A DNA stretch of 64,000 nt. Origin: Allacma fusca. Its lineage: Eukaryota; Arthropoda; Collembola; Symphypleona; Sminthuridae. Of this stretch, positions 35,945 to 47,859 are shown piece after piece. Each line of letters starts with the position of its first letter. The first letter of the stretch is position 1. Where the stretch lies: NCBI GenBank assembly GCA_947179485.1, contig OX359250.1:2563661-2627660 (forward strand), given 5' to 3'. A program made the translations under genes and the position numbers. The notes under the pieces are model-generated. The model was not told where the DNA came from. It was given only the letters and a program-made list of their open reading frames with translations, and did no database searches.

Positions 35945-36958
35945 TAGCAGTAGTACATGAACTCTATGCTGCCTCAGTAAAAATACAAAATACGATATTT
36001 TCATTTCGTATTTTCGGTTTTTGCTGGATGCAAAATATTTTATTTTGTATCTTACCAAAATTATTTAAAATATTTGTATTTGAATTTCTATCTTAACTAA
36101 GTTACTTACGACATGTTTTGTAATTTATATTTTGTATTATAATTTTTCTAGAAATTTATTTGTGCTTTGTATTTTAATAGTAATATAAACCTCCATGTCA
36201 GGTCCATCCGATTTTTGTTTATTAACGTTTTATATGCAGTACTTGAAGTGATTAGCTATTTAATGATGTTTTTAAAAGGTTGATTGTTAAAGTTGTTGTG
36301 TGTGTCTAGAAACTGAAGAGTGATCATTAGGTGAAGAAAACTAATTTGTATTTAAAATATAGTATTCGAGTATTTTAAGTTAGCTATCATGTATTGTATT
36401 TTTATTTTAGTAATATAGTCGAAACTATTCAACTTTGTGTTTTGTATTTTCCTTGTTTTACTTCTTGTATTTTATTTTGTATTTTGTCATCGAAGAAAAA
36501 GTTTTTAGCATGGACCTGGTTGTAAGTAGATTCGTATGTTGCAACTGTTTGTGTGACAAATAATTCTTCCAATAAACTTTTTCATGAATTTGTACAAAAT
36601 GAAAATGGAAGCTCATAAAGTTGATCACGTCTTGTGACTGCCGCTTTTATTGTTTTGGGTCAAAATCGAAAATCTTACGAGAAAATAAATTTATTAACTA
36701 TCATAAACAGTAGTAGCATGTGCACACGAATGTAGTAACGTAACTCGTACTTACGATACAATCAGTAGCAAAATTAAAACAAACTGAAATCGAAAATCGA
36801 TCTCAGAAAAGCTGCCGGGTCCTGCATCGTGAACATAAGCAAAGAACTTGCACTTTTCGAATTTTCCTTCGGATTTGTTATTACATTATTTAAAAAATGC
36901 TAATATTTATTCAACCTCAAGGCTTAGTTTCATTGTAAAGTTTAAAGTTTATGTTTTA
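35945..36958. other. Low-complexity AT-rich stretch, no gene
   Basis: The zone 35980-36490 is dominated by 'TATTTTGTATTT' words, at about 35985-36180 and 36345-36490 with a less repetitive middle. This is the same two-array layout as neighbouring elements, but termini were not identified. Confidence 0.45.
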
Positions 36959-37960
36959 CTAGCAATCAAGCCATCCGCCGATGCGGATAGGATGTCCGGT
37001 GCCAATGCATTTAAATTTTAACCATAAGTGGAATGCAATAATAATTTTTTACATGCAGATTCTATTTTATTGATTGCAGTAATTGCACATTAATGTATTT
37101 ATTGCATAAAATACCAAATCGCTAAATATTTTTAACATGAAATGTGTTTAGCGATACAATTCGCCCCGTCTCTAGCCTATTTAAGAAATTACCTAATATT
37201 CAATTATTACACTTTTTACAACATTTTTGTAAATATCTATTTGTAGCATCTTCATTGCTGGAGTGGCTTTATCTGTTACAATAAACGAAAATCTTTTGGA
37301 AACTTACAGAGGTTTATAACCCATCATCAACAAAAATAAATTCATCCAATTTACGTTAGCATAATTAGCACAAATTTTGGTCAATATCGGATCTGCTGTA
37401 TTTTAAATTACGTTAGGATGCCTGTAGATCGGTTGACAAAAAAATAAATTTCAACTGTTAGTGGTCGCCAGATATAAGCCTTTTGTGGAAACTGTTTGTT
37501 TCTATCAATTTATCACGTAACCAGTTTTAAATTATTAAAATTATAAATTTCAGAATTATTTTCAAATAAATCTGATGCTGCGGAGTATAAATGTTTTTTT
37601 AAAAAATTAAATGTAAAGCGTAACGTTAACGACAATTAAACTGTTCACCAAATGTTAGTCACACAGCCTTGCTTTGATATCGTCTTTGTTAATATGCATT
37701 GTGCTGGAGAACTTGTCACAACGTTCTTGAATGAACACTTTGATTCCAGGGAAAGACGCCTTTCAACATTATGTCGCTAGTATTTTTGCAAAAAAGACTA
37801 ACTATTTTCAGTTTTCCAGTGTAATTTCAATATATTCATGACAGCGACTCTCTCGCTTAAGTCGAGCACCAGTGAGGAATTATTTTTAAAGTCGAGTGGG
37901 CTAATCATTTGTATGGTTAAATGAGCCATTCAAGTATATGCACGTAAGTATAGGCTATTT
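36959..37960 (-). mobile_element. Helitron-like element copy 2
   Basis: Minus-strand 3' end with hairpin, spacer, CTAG and T. It aligns with copies 1 and 3, for example 'caatatattcatgacagcgac' near 37828 versus 29074. No coding capacity recognised. Confidence 0.55.
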
Positions 37961-38125
37961 TTGGAGATTCTGTTCACGTGGACGTGAAAAATTCAAACAT
38001 GGCTTACAAACATTGATTATTTACAAAACATATTTAGATTCGTGATTTTTACGTCTCTTGATTTTTGACCACGAATGAGTAACCATTTTTGCACCATCCA
38101 GAACGCCATCAATGCATGATAGCTA

Positions 38126-38472
38126 CTGTCGACGCAAATGGGAATGAGAGCTGGCCAATTAAGTACAGGTGTGTTACGCACGCCTCTTATATCTCCGATT
38201 GGCTTAAACTTCCAACCATAGAGTGACTGACAACCATCGGTTTCTTGTCAACCATAGATTGACACTTTAACCGTAAGGAGAGTGTCAATACTGTCAACTA
38301 TCAAGTTTGAATTTCTTAATCCAGCCTTGAAGGGATTTACATTGCATGTGCATACGTGCTTTAATTTCGCGCAGAACAGCTTGAAAATTCATGGACCAAT
38401 TGGAGATTTGAGAGGCGTGCGTAACACACCTGTCCTTAATTGACCAGCTCTCATTCCAATTTGCGTCGACAG
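38126..38472. mobile_element. TA-flanked MITE with long inverted repeats
   Basis: Inverted ends of about 80 bases starting CTGTCGACGCAAAT, flanked by TA on both sides (38124-38125 and 38473-38474). The TA target duplication fits Tc1/mariner-type MITEs. It has no gene. Confidence 0.8.
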
Positions 38473-38506
38473 TACATTATTTTAATTCGTTTATGTTTGA
38501 TGTTGT

Positions 38507-39940
38507 TTAGCAATCAAGCCATCCGCCGAGTCGATTGGGATGTATGGCGTCAATGAATTTTAAATGTAATAATGATTTGAATATAATAATATAATACAAT
38601 AATATTTTATAAAAATACCTTAGAAGTTCTATTTTTGTAGAAATTACACAGAATTATTATATAAAATAACAAAACAGCTAAATAATCTTAACATGAAGGT
38701 TTAACTATCGAATTTTTCCCGCCTGTAGCCTATTTCAGAAATTTTCTGATCCGAAATAATTACTTACAATTCCGCTCGTAGGAGCCGGAGAGAGGTAGTA
38801 GCTGTCAGTGGCTCTCTTATCTCTCCAACCTACATTTCGAGGGACGCATAACATTCGCTAGTCCCAAAGACCTTTGGTCCTCTATGGACAGTGACTGTGG
38901 GCTGCCGAGTTGAGTGCCAGTGCCTGTGCCGGAGGATCCTCACTGACCCGGGATCTAAGGGCTAAATTCGGAGTCGGGAACTGCACAGGTAAGGTTTGCA
39001 CAAACTACATACTATTTGTTTAGTGTGCCGCGGCTGTATGTGCGTTTACCGTGTACCGAGTCTTAGCCCGCCCCGGGGACGCAAGACGTACATGCAGATC
39101 GCGGCATACCTATGCAAAGTAGTTGCCTTCCTTTCCTGACTCTGGATAGGGCTGGTGTGTAAGCTCGTGCAGATATGCATGACTCTGCCTCTGCCGTTCT
39201 TAGAGCATTGGACTGGGGGTAAAGACCTTACGTCGTAGCTCATATAGGTTTTGGCAATCTTTGAGTTAGGAATGCTGGTGACTGATTAATGGGACGTATC
39301 TCTACGACACCATTAGCTCACCAGTAAACCTGAAATCTTTGTATAGATTATACAAGGGCAGCTCCGACCTGCAAGAGGAGCGGTAAGATAAGGTAAACCG
39401 GACATTACGCAAATACAAGCATGCCACACAATTCATGTGTGGCTATGCAATATGCAAGTCCGCAAATTAAGCAATGCAAGTATACGGGTGAGGGCAATAA
39501 GTCTCTGGCTTGAGCTCCTCCAAGCTGCGACCCAACCATTGGGGAGCACTTGGTCCCATCAAATACATACATACATACTGTTACAACATTTCGTAAATAT
39601 CTATTTGTAGTGACTTCATTGCTGGAGTGGCTTTATCTGTTGTGGTTGTGATCATAAACAAAAATCTTGTGGAAACTGACATGGAGTTTTGTAACCCATC
39701 AACAAAAATAAGCTCATCTAAGTTATGTTAGCATTGTTAGCAAAATTGTGGGTCAATATCGGATCAGCTGTTTTTTAAATTAGGCTAGGATGCAATATTC
39801 AAAGGCGTACATAATAAGCAAGTGGTATTGTATTCGAGTTAACCATACAAATTCCAAGATGCAAGATATAAGCATGTTGGTAGCTTGTTTAGCATTGCGG
39901 TATTTCTGTTCTCTCTTTTTTACATTTTTGGAAAGTTGCT
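38507..39940 (-). mobile_element. Helitron-like element copy 3, carrying a retroposon insertion
   Basis: The 3' end on the minus strand has the hairpin region (one arm mutated) and CTAA. It aligns with copy 1 from 'caatgaattttaa' onward, is broken at 38765 by an insertion, resumes at 39580 ('gttacaacatttcgtaaata'), and matches copy 1 again at 39785-39935 ('attcaaaggcgtacataataag'). Confidence 0.55.
38765..39579 (+). mobile_element. Retroposon-like insertion ending in (TACA)n
   Basis: An 815-base, GC-richer insert that interrupts Helitron-like copy 3; copy 1 preserves the empty site near 25634. It ends in 'atacatacatacatac', as 3' tails of some arthropod non-LTR elements do. No open reverse transcriptase frame is visible, so it is a 5'-truncated LINE or a SINE; I cannot say which. 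Confidence 0.55.
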
Positions 39941-40205
39941 TTATCTTCTCTCTATCACGTTGTTAATCTTTTGCGAAACAACTTTTCTAGCCTTAAAAAG
40001 AAACTGCCTCTGCTATCACTTGAGGGTAAAAAATGCTTTTGCATGTGACATTTGAACGGAAGGTCCTATTGGCGATTTTAAGGGTTTAAAGTCGATTGGA
40101 GACTTCAAATAATGTGCGTGCATATTTTCAATGTTGCACCTGAAGGGGTTCCAGAGCTATTGGCATATATCAAAACAATTTGGCATCGTTGCTATCTAAG
40201 ACCAA

Positions 40206-41736
40206 CCCAGCCAGCACACAGCTTCTTTCTGATATCAGAAACAATTCATGTACAGAAACATTACTGATGTCAGTGATACTGATGCTAAAATGAAATCAGA
40301 GAAATCGCAAAATGACGCTTTTGTGAAGTCACTCAGAAATTGTCTCGATGTTATGAAACGCTTCGGAATGACTTCGGAAATTGTACTGTAGTATGATATT
40401 GGCGGCAGTAAAACAAAATTCATAATTTGCTTGTCAGTTTCTCACCAAGGCATGGGCACGCTAGCAGTAGTTCTCCGTATTGATTGACTACTTGCATTGC
40501 TTCAATATTTAATAGGATTAAGTACTTACAGTCAGAGATTTGTTAACAATCAGAGACCTGATCACATTAAGAATTCAACCCGGAGTAATAAGGTGAGTCA
40601 GTTACTTTAAATGCTTCATCCAAATAATAATTTTTAAGTGTGGAAACTAGAAGTAATATATTTTTTGATGATTGATTGTCTCAACAATGTGGGAAACTAG
40701 TAGTACCGTTTCTTATACCGAGCAATGATATCAAGTCCGGGAGGAGAGGATGTTACTCAGGTTACCAACAATATATTCCGGAGACTGCTGGCTGATGAAA
40801 TTCGCCAGCAATTTACCTTGTTGGGCACTGCTGAAAAATCTCCGTTTGCAGGCTGAAATGTTTTAATCTGATTGCTGGCCAGCTTTATTTAGATGTCCGT
40901 CATCTGCAAATACCTTATTAGTCATAGAATGCAGATTGCTATACTATGGTATTTTTATAATTGAATATATATTTTGGGTAGATGCTGTTCACTTCATCCG
41001 CAGCACTAATAATGCAACAGATTCCGAGATCAAAAGGTCGTCACGTCATGACTACAACACTCAACTGACCGAGTTAAAGCTCACCTCAATCCCGTGTCTA
41101 ATAGATCATTAATGTGTAATTTCAAATTCTAAATTCTATTTCGATTTTTACTGTCCTCACAATTATTATTATTAGAATAATAATTTTATTGCTTTTTGTT
41201 AATATGTTGTTGTTTCCAGGCATCTTCCCATCAATATTAGGAAGCATAAATGTGTCGAAAAGACGTTAAGAAATTTACCTACCTGAGTTTGCCACAAAGT
41301 CATCTATTTATTAATAACTCAATTCTTCTTTTATATTATCAATTCCTAAAGCATATTACCTACATCGAAGGAAGTTGATTACAACTTAATCAACCTTAAT
41401 TTTGCAATTTTAGTTGTTTTTACATAATAAAATGGGTTTCATTCAATAAACTAAAATATAAATCTTAATCGAATTTTTTATAAATTAGTAACAAGTAGTA
41501 TTAGAACCATATATGTAGATGGCGCATCTCAAAAATGCTTCAGAAGTATATCGCTTAACTGATATATTTACGATTCGTGCACGGTAGGATAAAGAGACAA
41601 AACTGCGGAAATTTCATATTCGTAATGATATCATTATTGTATCATGCTGAAGAATTATCCATGTCAGTACGATATCAGTGAATTCGTACGGCTGATGTTG
41701 CACTGATATAACCGCGACATCAGTGTGCTGGCTGGG
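40206..41736. mobile_element. DNA transposon remnant with CCCAGCCAGCACAC ends
   Basis: The inverted ends CCCAGCCAGCACACAG and CCCAGCCAGCACACTG are 1.5 kb apart, and both are followed inward by 'GATATCAG / TGATGTC' words. No transposase frame and no clear target duplication. The superfamily is not assigned. Confidence 0.6.
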
Positions 41737-42214
41737 AATCATAGCTACCATTTAATTAGCATTGCAAAAATTCTAAGGATGTTCTTCACTAGCGATTTAA
41801 AATTTGGCACAAATGTCCCTTAATATTATGTAAATCGATGTACAAAAGGGCATGTTGCGGCAAAGAAGTATTCACACTGTAGAAATTAATTTACGTTAAA
41901 GTAGGCATTTTGGTTACCGCAGTTAGCATAAGACTATTGAGACACTGATCATTTGAAAAATAATAATATTATTGTTTGAAACATTAATATTTTTAAACAA
42001 AAAATAATAAAGTTAACGAATAAATCGACTAAAAAGACATTTTGGAACGGGAAAGTCTTTCATATCATAACGATACTACAACGTCTTCCACTACATCCCG
42101 CAGAAACCAACATCTATCTCTCTTTCTCTCACCCCCGCGGCATACAGGGGCACTGGGTTTTGAAGCCATTCCTCAATGATGGTAGTTGAATACATTCAGT
42201 GCTGGCCTACTGAG

Positions 42215-42445
42215 CTGTGCTAAAGTTCAAGTTGACCATGAGTATTTCAAATCATGGTCAAGTGTGAATACTTTTTTTCTATTTCTATTTTGAAAATGAC
42301 TTGACAAGTCAAGTTCGGATCATGACCTAGTCATGGTGAAGTCAAGAGTTATCCCGGCTATATTCGGCAAAGTTCAAGTTAGGCAAAAAGTACTTGAATA
42401 CTGCAAAATCTACTTGACAATCAGGGTCAAGTTTGGGATTTACTG
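42215..42445. repeat. 'AAGTTCAAGT / TCATGGTCAAGT' array
   Basis: A word array related to those at 24511 and 29697. Single block without clear termini. Nothing else was recognised from 41737 to 42214. Confidence 0.5.
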
Positions 42446-42634
42446 CTCCCATCTACCCATATTTTAATAAATATATATCTCATTTTTGTTACAATGTTTA
42501 AGTCCAGCATTGAAATAAAATAATACATACATGGTTTTATTACAGCATTATACTTGCAGATGTATCCATATATAACAAATAGTTATTGTAAAAGAACAAA
42601 ATAAATTTAGCAGCAAAAAAGCTTAAAAGTAGTT

Positions 42635-43175
42635 GCTTTTCGGCCCTTAAAAGTACTAAACAAGTTATGACAAAATAATTATTTTATAGTACAAAATATG
42701 CTGGAACAATGAAATTATTTATTGAAAAACCAACGCGATCACACACTATTTTGAATTCACACAAATATTTTGTAACTTGTGTTATTACATATTCCATTTT
42801 CTTTTTTATGGTGTTCCCGAAAATGCATGAACCATAATAATTGTATAATTTTATCGTAAAACGAAGTTCTGCTACAGCACCATATATTTATCTACAATAA
42901 AGTCAAATTTTTTAAGCGAAAAGAAAAAGTTCATTGCCGAAGTGATCCTCTGCTCCAAATTTCAGTACACAGTAATTATCCAAACTCCAAAGTTACGTGC
43001 ATCAGATTATCACAGATTGCGTTGCAAAAACATATGTGAGAAAAAGTTCTTTATTAAATCATGTGTGTGATCGCGTTGGGTTTTGAAAAAACAATTTCAT
43101 TCTTTCTGCATATTTTTGTACTATAAAATAATTATTGTACCATAACTTGTTTATTACTTTTAAGGGCCGAAAAGC
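42635..43175. mobile_element. Foldback element with about 130-bp inverted arms
   Basis: GCTTTTCGGCCCTTAAAAGT begins the left arm; the right arm ends with its complement. The arms run to about 42760 and from about 43045, with roughly 90% identity by eye. The central 280 bases are unique. No coding frame. Confidence 0.75.
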
Positions 43176-43759
43176 AGCGGAATTTTTTAATTATGGAAAA
43201 TTAATCCTGACAAACTGACGTATGTTGACGATTGAAATACGAAAGTGTATATTTAATGAAATTAAATGTAAAATTAGGACTAATATGAATAATACAAGTA
43301 ATTTAATAATTCTTGTATAATTAATAATTCTTCAATAATGTGAAATGTGGTCCGAAATAATTTAATATGAGAAGGAGAGGTTGAAAGTGAGAATAATTTC
43401 AGTGATGTAATAATTTAAAGAAAGAGGGAAAGAATTTAATTTAAATTTATAATTCCTATTAAGTGGAAATTACCATGGAATAAATTAGTTTTGTACGAAA
43501 TTACAAATAAATGTCGGAATTGATAAAATCATGCAACTTTATGTATTAAACTCAGTATAAAAGGAATTAGGAATAGAATTCAAATGTGGAGGAATACTAC
43601 TACTAGTGCAAATATAAAGTATGATACTGTCAACATTTGGTAAAGCTCAAAGTAAATAATTCAATTAACATAAGTTCAGGAACTAAGGAAATTTAATCCT
43701 TTAATTCAAAATAGAAAATCATTTCCCCTAATTATTCAAAGATATGTTTTCTTCTAAGA
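43176..43759. other. AT-rich left flank of the Polinton, no gene
   Basis: No coding or repeat signal recognised apart from 'ttaataattctt' direct repeats near 43305-43335. Confidence 0.5.
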
Positions 43760-43765
43760 AGGGTC
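43760..43765. repeat. Target site duplication, left
   Basis: AGGGTC, identical to 63816-63821. Confidence 0.95.
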
Positions 43766-43887
43766 AGTAGTGTGTATGGGGCAAGTGCACTGGTACAAGA
43801 TAGGGCCTGAGCTGCTCAGGTACAAGCATAGGACCTGAGTTGCTCAGGTACAAGCATAGGACCTGAGTTGCTCAGGCACACGCATAG
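43766..43887 (+). repeat. Polinton terminal inverted repeat, left
   Basis: Matches 63694-63815 inverted with a single mismatch at 43881. The first 115 bases are identical. It contains three 28-bp-spaced copies of a palindromic box, CCTGAG-y-tGCTCAGG, joined by 'TACAAGCATAGGA'. Confidence 0.95.
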
Positions 43888-44089
43888 AGCATCATACAAA
43901 TTAATTGATGACGTGGATGAGGGGCTGGAGGACAGATTCGTATTGATGAATCAGTACTTTCTGTGCAATTCACACCCAGACCCCACCATCAACAAACACA
44001 GAATTATGCGAGCACACATTTGACGCTGCTCATGATGAAACTGACCTGCATAAATAAATAGACGTCATATCATTAATCAAATATATGAG

Positions 44090-44095
44090 TTTATT
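44090..44095 (-). promoter_or_regulatory. Polyadenylation signal of the 44130-44855 gene
   Basis: AATAAA on the minus strand, 35 bases past the stop codon. Confidence 0.5.
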
Positions 44096-44129
44096 AAGTA
44101 CAAAAATACCAAACATGAGAAGCAAAAAC

Positions 44130-44855
44130 TCAGAACAGGGTGAATCTCTTCTTGTTATTGGGGAAATCGATGACGGCCTTAAATTCTGGCAGGTCATGCT
44201 GTGTCCTTGCAAAATTCTTCAGATCCACCACCAGCTCACCATCAGGGATGTGGTCATCGACGACCTCCCATCTCAAGTGCTCACGTAGGTAATACGCAGA
44301 AACAAGTCCACTCAACAAACTTACACTGTCAATCAACAAAATCAAAGGGTAATTAATACTTCATATGAGTAAAGTGAATGAAAAAATTATTTAGACACGT
44401 AAATAAAGTTGTTACACTTACTTGGGGTACATCCAACGCTGACTGAAACGAAATCGCACATTGCCAGTGTAGTAGTTCAGTCCCCGGATCTTAATTTTCT
44501 TCAACACGAGATTTGCGAAAGATGTAACTTTCCTCCTCACTTCATGGGTCACCCAAGCTCCGTAGTACTGGACGTACAGATTCTTCATCTCTATAAGTAG
44601 CAATCCACCAGTGTTGAATGCTCCCACATGCATGTTAAGGTGAATTATGATTTTGTCATGACGTCTTTTGATCCTTCGCTCCAAATATTTTTTCACACTT
44701 TCTTGACCGACCGTAAGAGGTAAGCGGATTCCTCCAGGAAAGACTAAAGTGTCGATTCTTCCAACAGGTGCTTGTCTACAAATTGCCTTCAGCCACAACT
44801 CCAACAAGTAACACGACGTACCTTGTCTTTTCCAATCTTCAACAATGGAATCCAT
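44130..44855 (-). CDS. Polinton accessory protein of unknown function (2 exons, 209 aa)
   Basis: Not recognised. Exon 1 is 44855-44422 and exon 2 is 44325-44130, with a GTAAGT donor at 44421 and an acceptor ending TTGACAG at 44326. The 96-base intron joins in phase, and the sum is a multiple of three. I chose ATG 44855 because it is the first ATG downstream of a TATATAA box at 44979-44973; the frame is open further upstream but has no ATG. The protein has no signal peptide or membrane segment. It has a basic stretch (KKYLERRIKRRHDK, about residues 53-66), and the rest is mixed hydrophobic/charged like a folded domain. Position next to the terminal repeat and its own promoter suggest an accessory role; the role is unknown. 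Confidence 0.7.
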
Positions 44856-44972
44856 GATTGTAAGGCCACCTTTTATGAAAGAGTTCAACAGGTAGATTCT
44901 ACACGTGAGAAAATTTGCCTCCCAAATACAGAGTTCCCTCTCCCACAGTAGTCACGTGAGCCCGCCATTGTA

Positions 44973-44979
44973 TTATATA
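44973..44979 (-). promoter_or_regulatory. TATA box of the 44130-44855 gene
   Basis: TATATAA on the minus strand, 118 bases before the chosen ATG. Confidence 0.55.
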
Positions 44980-44984
44980 GGCAG

Positions 44985-45590
44985 TATCATCCACCACACC
45001 CCAAATATCAAAACTTAGGACTTTTTCTTTTGCCATTTTAGTTACCTTCGTATTTAACGTATATCGCTCACGTATATCTGGTAATTACGTTTAGTTAATT
45101 ACAATTACATTAATTAACGCCATTACGCTTGACTATACTTGTTTTAAAGGAATCAAAGTGTGGAAAGGTGTTTATAGCACATTTAGGTTTGAGAGAATGA
45201 AAATTAATTGAAGTAAGTGATAAATTTTATACAAGTTAGCAAAATATATTTTCCCGGAGGTTCCATTCGGAGCTCACTAAAGAAATAGTGTAAGCAAGTA
45301 ATTACCTCACGGTACCCTTTTGCAAATTACTGGGAAATAACGATCAACTAGTGATATAAAAATTAAGTAATGACAAATTACATATGTTGTAACTGCATAA
45401 CGAATATGCAATGATTTTTAAATGTGTGTATGTACCGGCTTCAGATGGATACGTTAGACGTGTAACAGAAAATGTAAGTATCATAATTTTTGTTACAAAT
45501 TCAATTGAATAATTTTTAAAAAAACTAGAAACGTAGCAAATAGAAATTTTAAAGCAAATTATTCATACATGATGTTATTTCAGAGATTAT
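44985..45590. other. Intergenic gap inside the Polinton
   Basis: AT-rich spacer of about 600 bases between the promoter of one minus-strand gene and the 3' end of the next. No open frame or repeat recognised. Confidence 0.5.
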
Positions 45591-45594
45591 GTCA

Positions 45595-45600
45595 TTTATT
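45595..45600 (-). promoter_or_regulatory. Polyadenylation signal of the 45634-47037 gene
   Basis: AATAAA on the minus strand, 34 bases past the stop. Confidence 0.5.
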
Positions 45601-45633
45601 GAAAAATCTTGTCACACTGTTATTTTAAAAGGA

Positions 45634-47037
45634 TTACACAAAATCATGATTCATTCCCAATCGAGTGAGATCGTAGCCAAGCTGCTGAAGCCATTCGGTC
45701 ACAAAGCTCCTCACCTGGGATGAAAAACAAAGCTGGGGGATGGGATGTAGACCACGGAAGCGAGCCCGAAATTCCGTGAGCCTCATTTTTGAAGAATTTG
45801 CAAGTGCTCTAAAAGGTAATTCAAAAATTATAAACTTTTACTATGCATCTACGAATTATTGTTTTATTACAAAACAAAAATATCGATTTTACGAATACGA
45901 ATTATACATACGTTCGGGTAGTGGGTTTCCAAGATACCATCAACAAGGGTTTCTTGTAAGTGTGTCCAATCTGCCTGAGACGTGGTTCATCGTGCATCAA
46001 GTGGTAAATAAACTTGAATAGGTATGCCTGTAGGTAGACAACAGGGATTGTAAGGCTTATGGGTAGGCATGTTCCGTCTCCAATCTCAATGTCAGGTTGT
46101 TGGACGTCATTTAGGTAGTCATCCACGTGGAAAATAAAGTACATTTTCCCAAATCCCGAGTAGTTTGCCCGGACACAGTCGACAATGATTGCTGCAACTC
46201 TCAACATTTCATTTAAATTGGAGATCAGCCCCATTTCTGGGGTTGACTCCACCGGTTGAATATAATGTTCAGAAGTAAGAATGTGCCTACGGTATAGGTC
46301 GAAACAGTTCATGTAGCTTGATTGACGATGGTGTGTCATTTCATAGAGCCTTCCATTCCGGCATGTCAATCCCCTCACTTTGTTTAGATTAATATTAACA
46401 CCGAACAAAGTGCAGTACGAACAGTTCAGGCTATTAGCCCAGGTGATCATATTTTGAATATGATGTTCGTCAGGAAAAACCCGACGACTGTAATTAATAA
46501 AAAAACAAATACTCTTAGTAAAAAACGTCAAACTTGAAAAACAAATACCTCAATACCACAATTATCAATACTTGGATAAAAAACAAAATGAGTTGATTCT
46601 TACAACTCTTCGACAGAAGAGGACATTGACATCAGCGTTAATCCAGGGTTTTCGTAGTTGATTTCAGCACGAGTCCGATTGTTCTCATCAGTGTTCAGGG
46701 ACCTTCGTGTCCATTCTTCAAAAACTTCCATCATATAACACCAGTCGTTCCCATTTCGGAAAAACAATGGATAAGGCGGAGACTTGGGGTCAAATCGCTT
46801 GTGGTCCATTTCCATGATGCCTGTCTGCGTAGTAGGAAGAATGACAAAAGATCCGGCTCGACTTTTTGCTTCTTGGTAGATGAAATGTTTCCCATTTATA
46901 ATAAGTTCTTCAACTTGAACCCGATACCTGGCAGGGTCAACTGGGTCGTTCCGACCAATCATGAAACCCGGAACAAGTTTCACATTCCGGGATTTCAGAT
47001 TTTTTTTAACAATTTCCATGACTGCGTAACTAACCAT
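45634..47037 (-). CDS. Polinton accessory protein of unknown function (3 exons, 394 aa)
   Basis: Not recognised. Exons are 47037-46604, 46487-45912 and 45808-45634. Donors are GTAAGA (46603) and GTATGT (45911); acceptors end TTACAG (46488) and TTTTAG (45809). Both introns are phase 2, and the joined length is divisible by three. Exon 3 is only 58 codons and would be missed by simple ORF calling; without it the frame stops at 45902. The middle exon has several paired cysteines (CSYC, and single C further on) and an aromatic-rich C-terminal part, but no signal peptide or nuclease/kinase motif that I can see. It is transcribed divergently from the zinc-finger gene at 47353 with about 300 bases between the start codons. 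Function unknown. Confidence 0.7.
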
Positions 47038-47231
47038 GTTGAAAGTTAATTTACGATAATATATTCAAGGGAAAAGAAATTCTTGATGGTGTGAAGAGAC
47101 AAGAGTTGGAGTGTGGAGAAAGGATTTTATTCGTGAGTACCATGTCAGGCTATTACTGGAAATTTGACACGCATTATTACGCCATAAACCTGCAGAGTGA
47201 CAGGCATAGCTGAAGTTTCTCAGTCTTGAGA

Positions 47232-47237
47232 TATAAG
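47232..47237 (+). promoter_or_regulatory. TATA-like box of the zinc-finger gene
   Basis: TATAAG about 116 bases before the first downstream ATG at 47353, in the divergent promoter region 47038-47352. Confidence 0.45.
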
Positions 47238-47352
47238 TCCAAGTGAGATTATCCCAATTGTGCTCTTTGTTTTTTTTTGCATAAGTTTAGTCAAAATTTG
47301 TCCGTTTAAAATTCCTACACATCGCAAAAAAAAAGTGTACTGTTGTGATAAG

Positions 47353-47822
47353 ATGTATTTGTGTCTTAATTGCGGTAGGGAATACGATAACTTAGCGAAC
47401 CATAATGATCAGTTTCATACGGATTGGGCAGCGGTATTTGAACAAGAACCCTTCATAGGTATTTGTAATTAACGTGGGGTTAATGTTTTTTTAGTTTGAA
47501 ATAATTTACTTTAGTAATGTCTGTATATGTATGAATCGACACATATATATATTTGGACTCATTTTGCTTCACAGAATCCGAGCAACGGGACCAAATTAAC
47601 AATGGAGGAATTGTGCAAGTGCAGCCTGAGCATATCAACGAACGGTCACTCGAATCAATGGGGTCAAAGTCAAAGGGACTATCTGGTTCTTCCAACTCGC
47701 AAAATGAAGCAGGTTCGTAGTTTTTTCCTAATGAATGCCGATTTTCTCCAAAGAACGTATTTAAAAGATGATTGAATTTCAAAATGTGAATGAACATATA
47801 CAATGAGTGTAGTCAATGTTAT

Positions 47823-47859
<37 letters not shown>

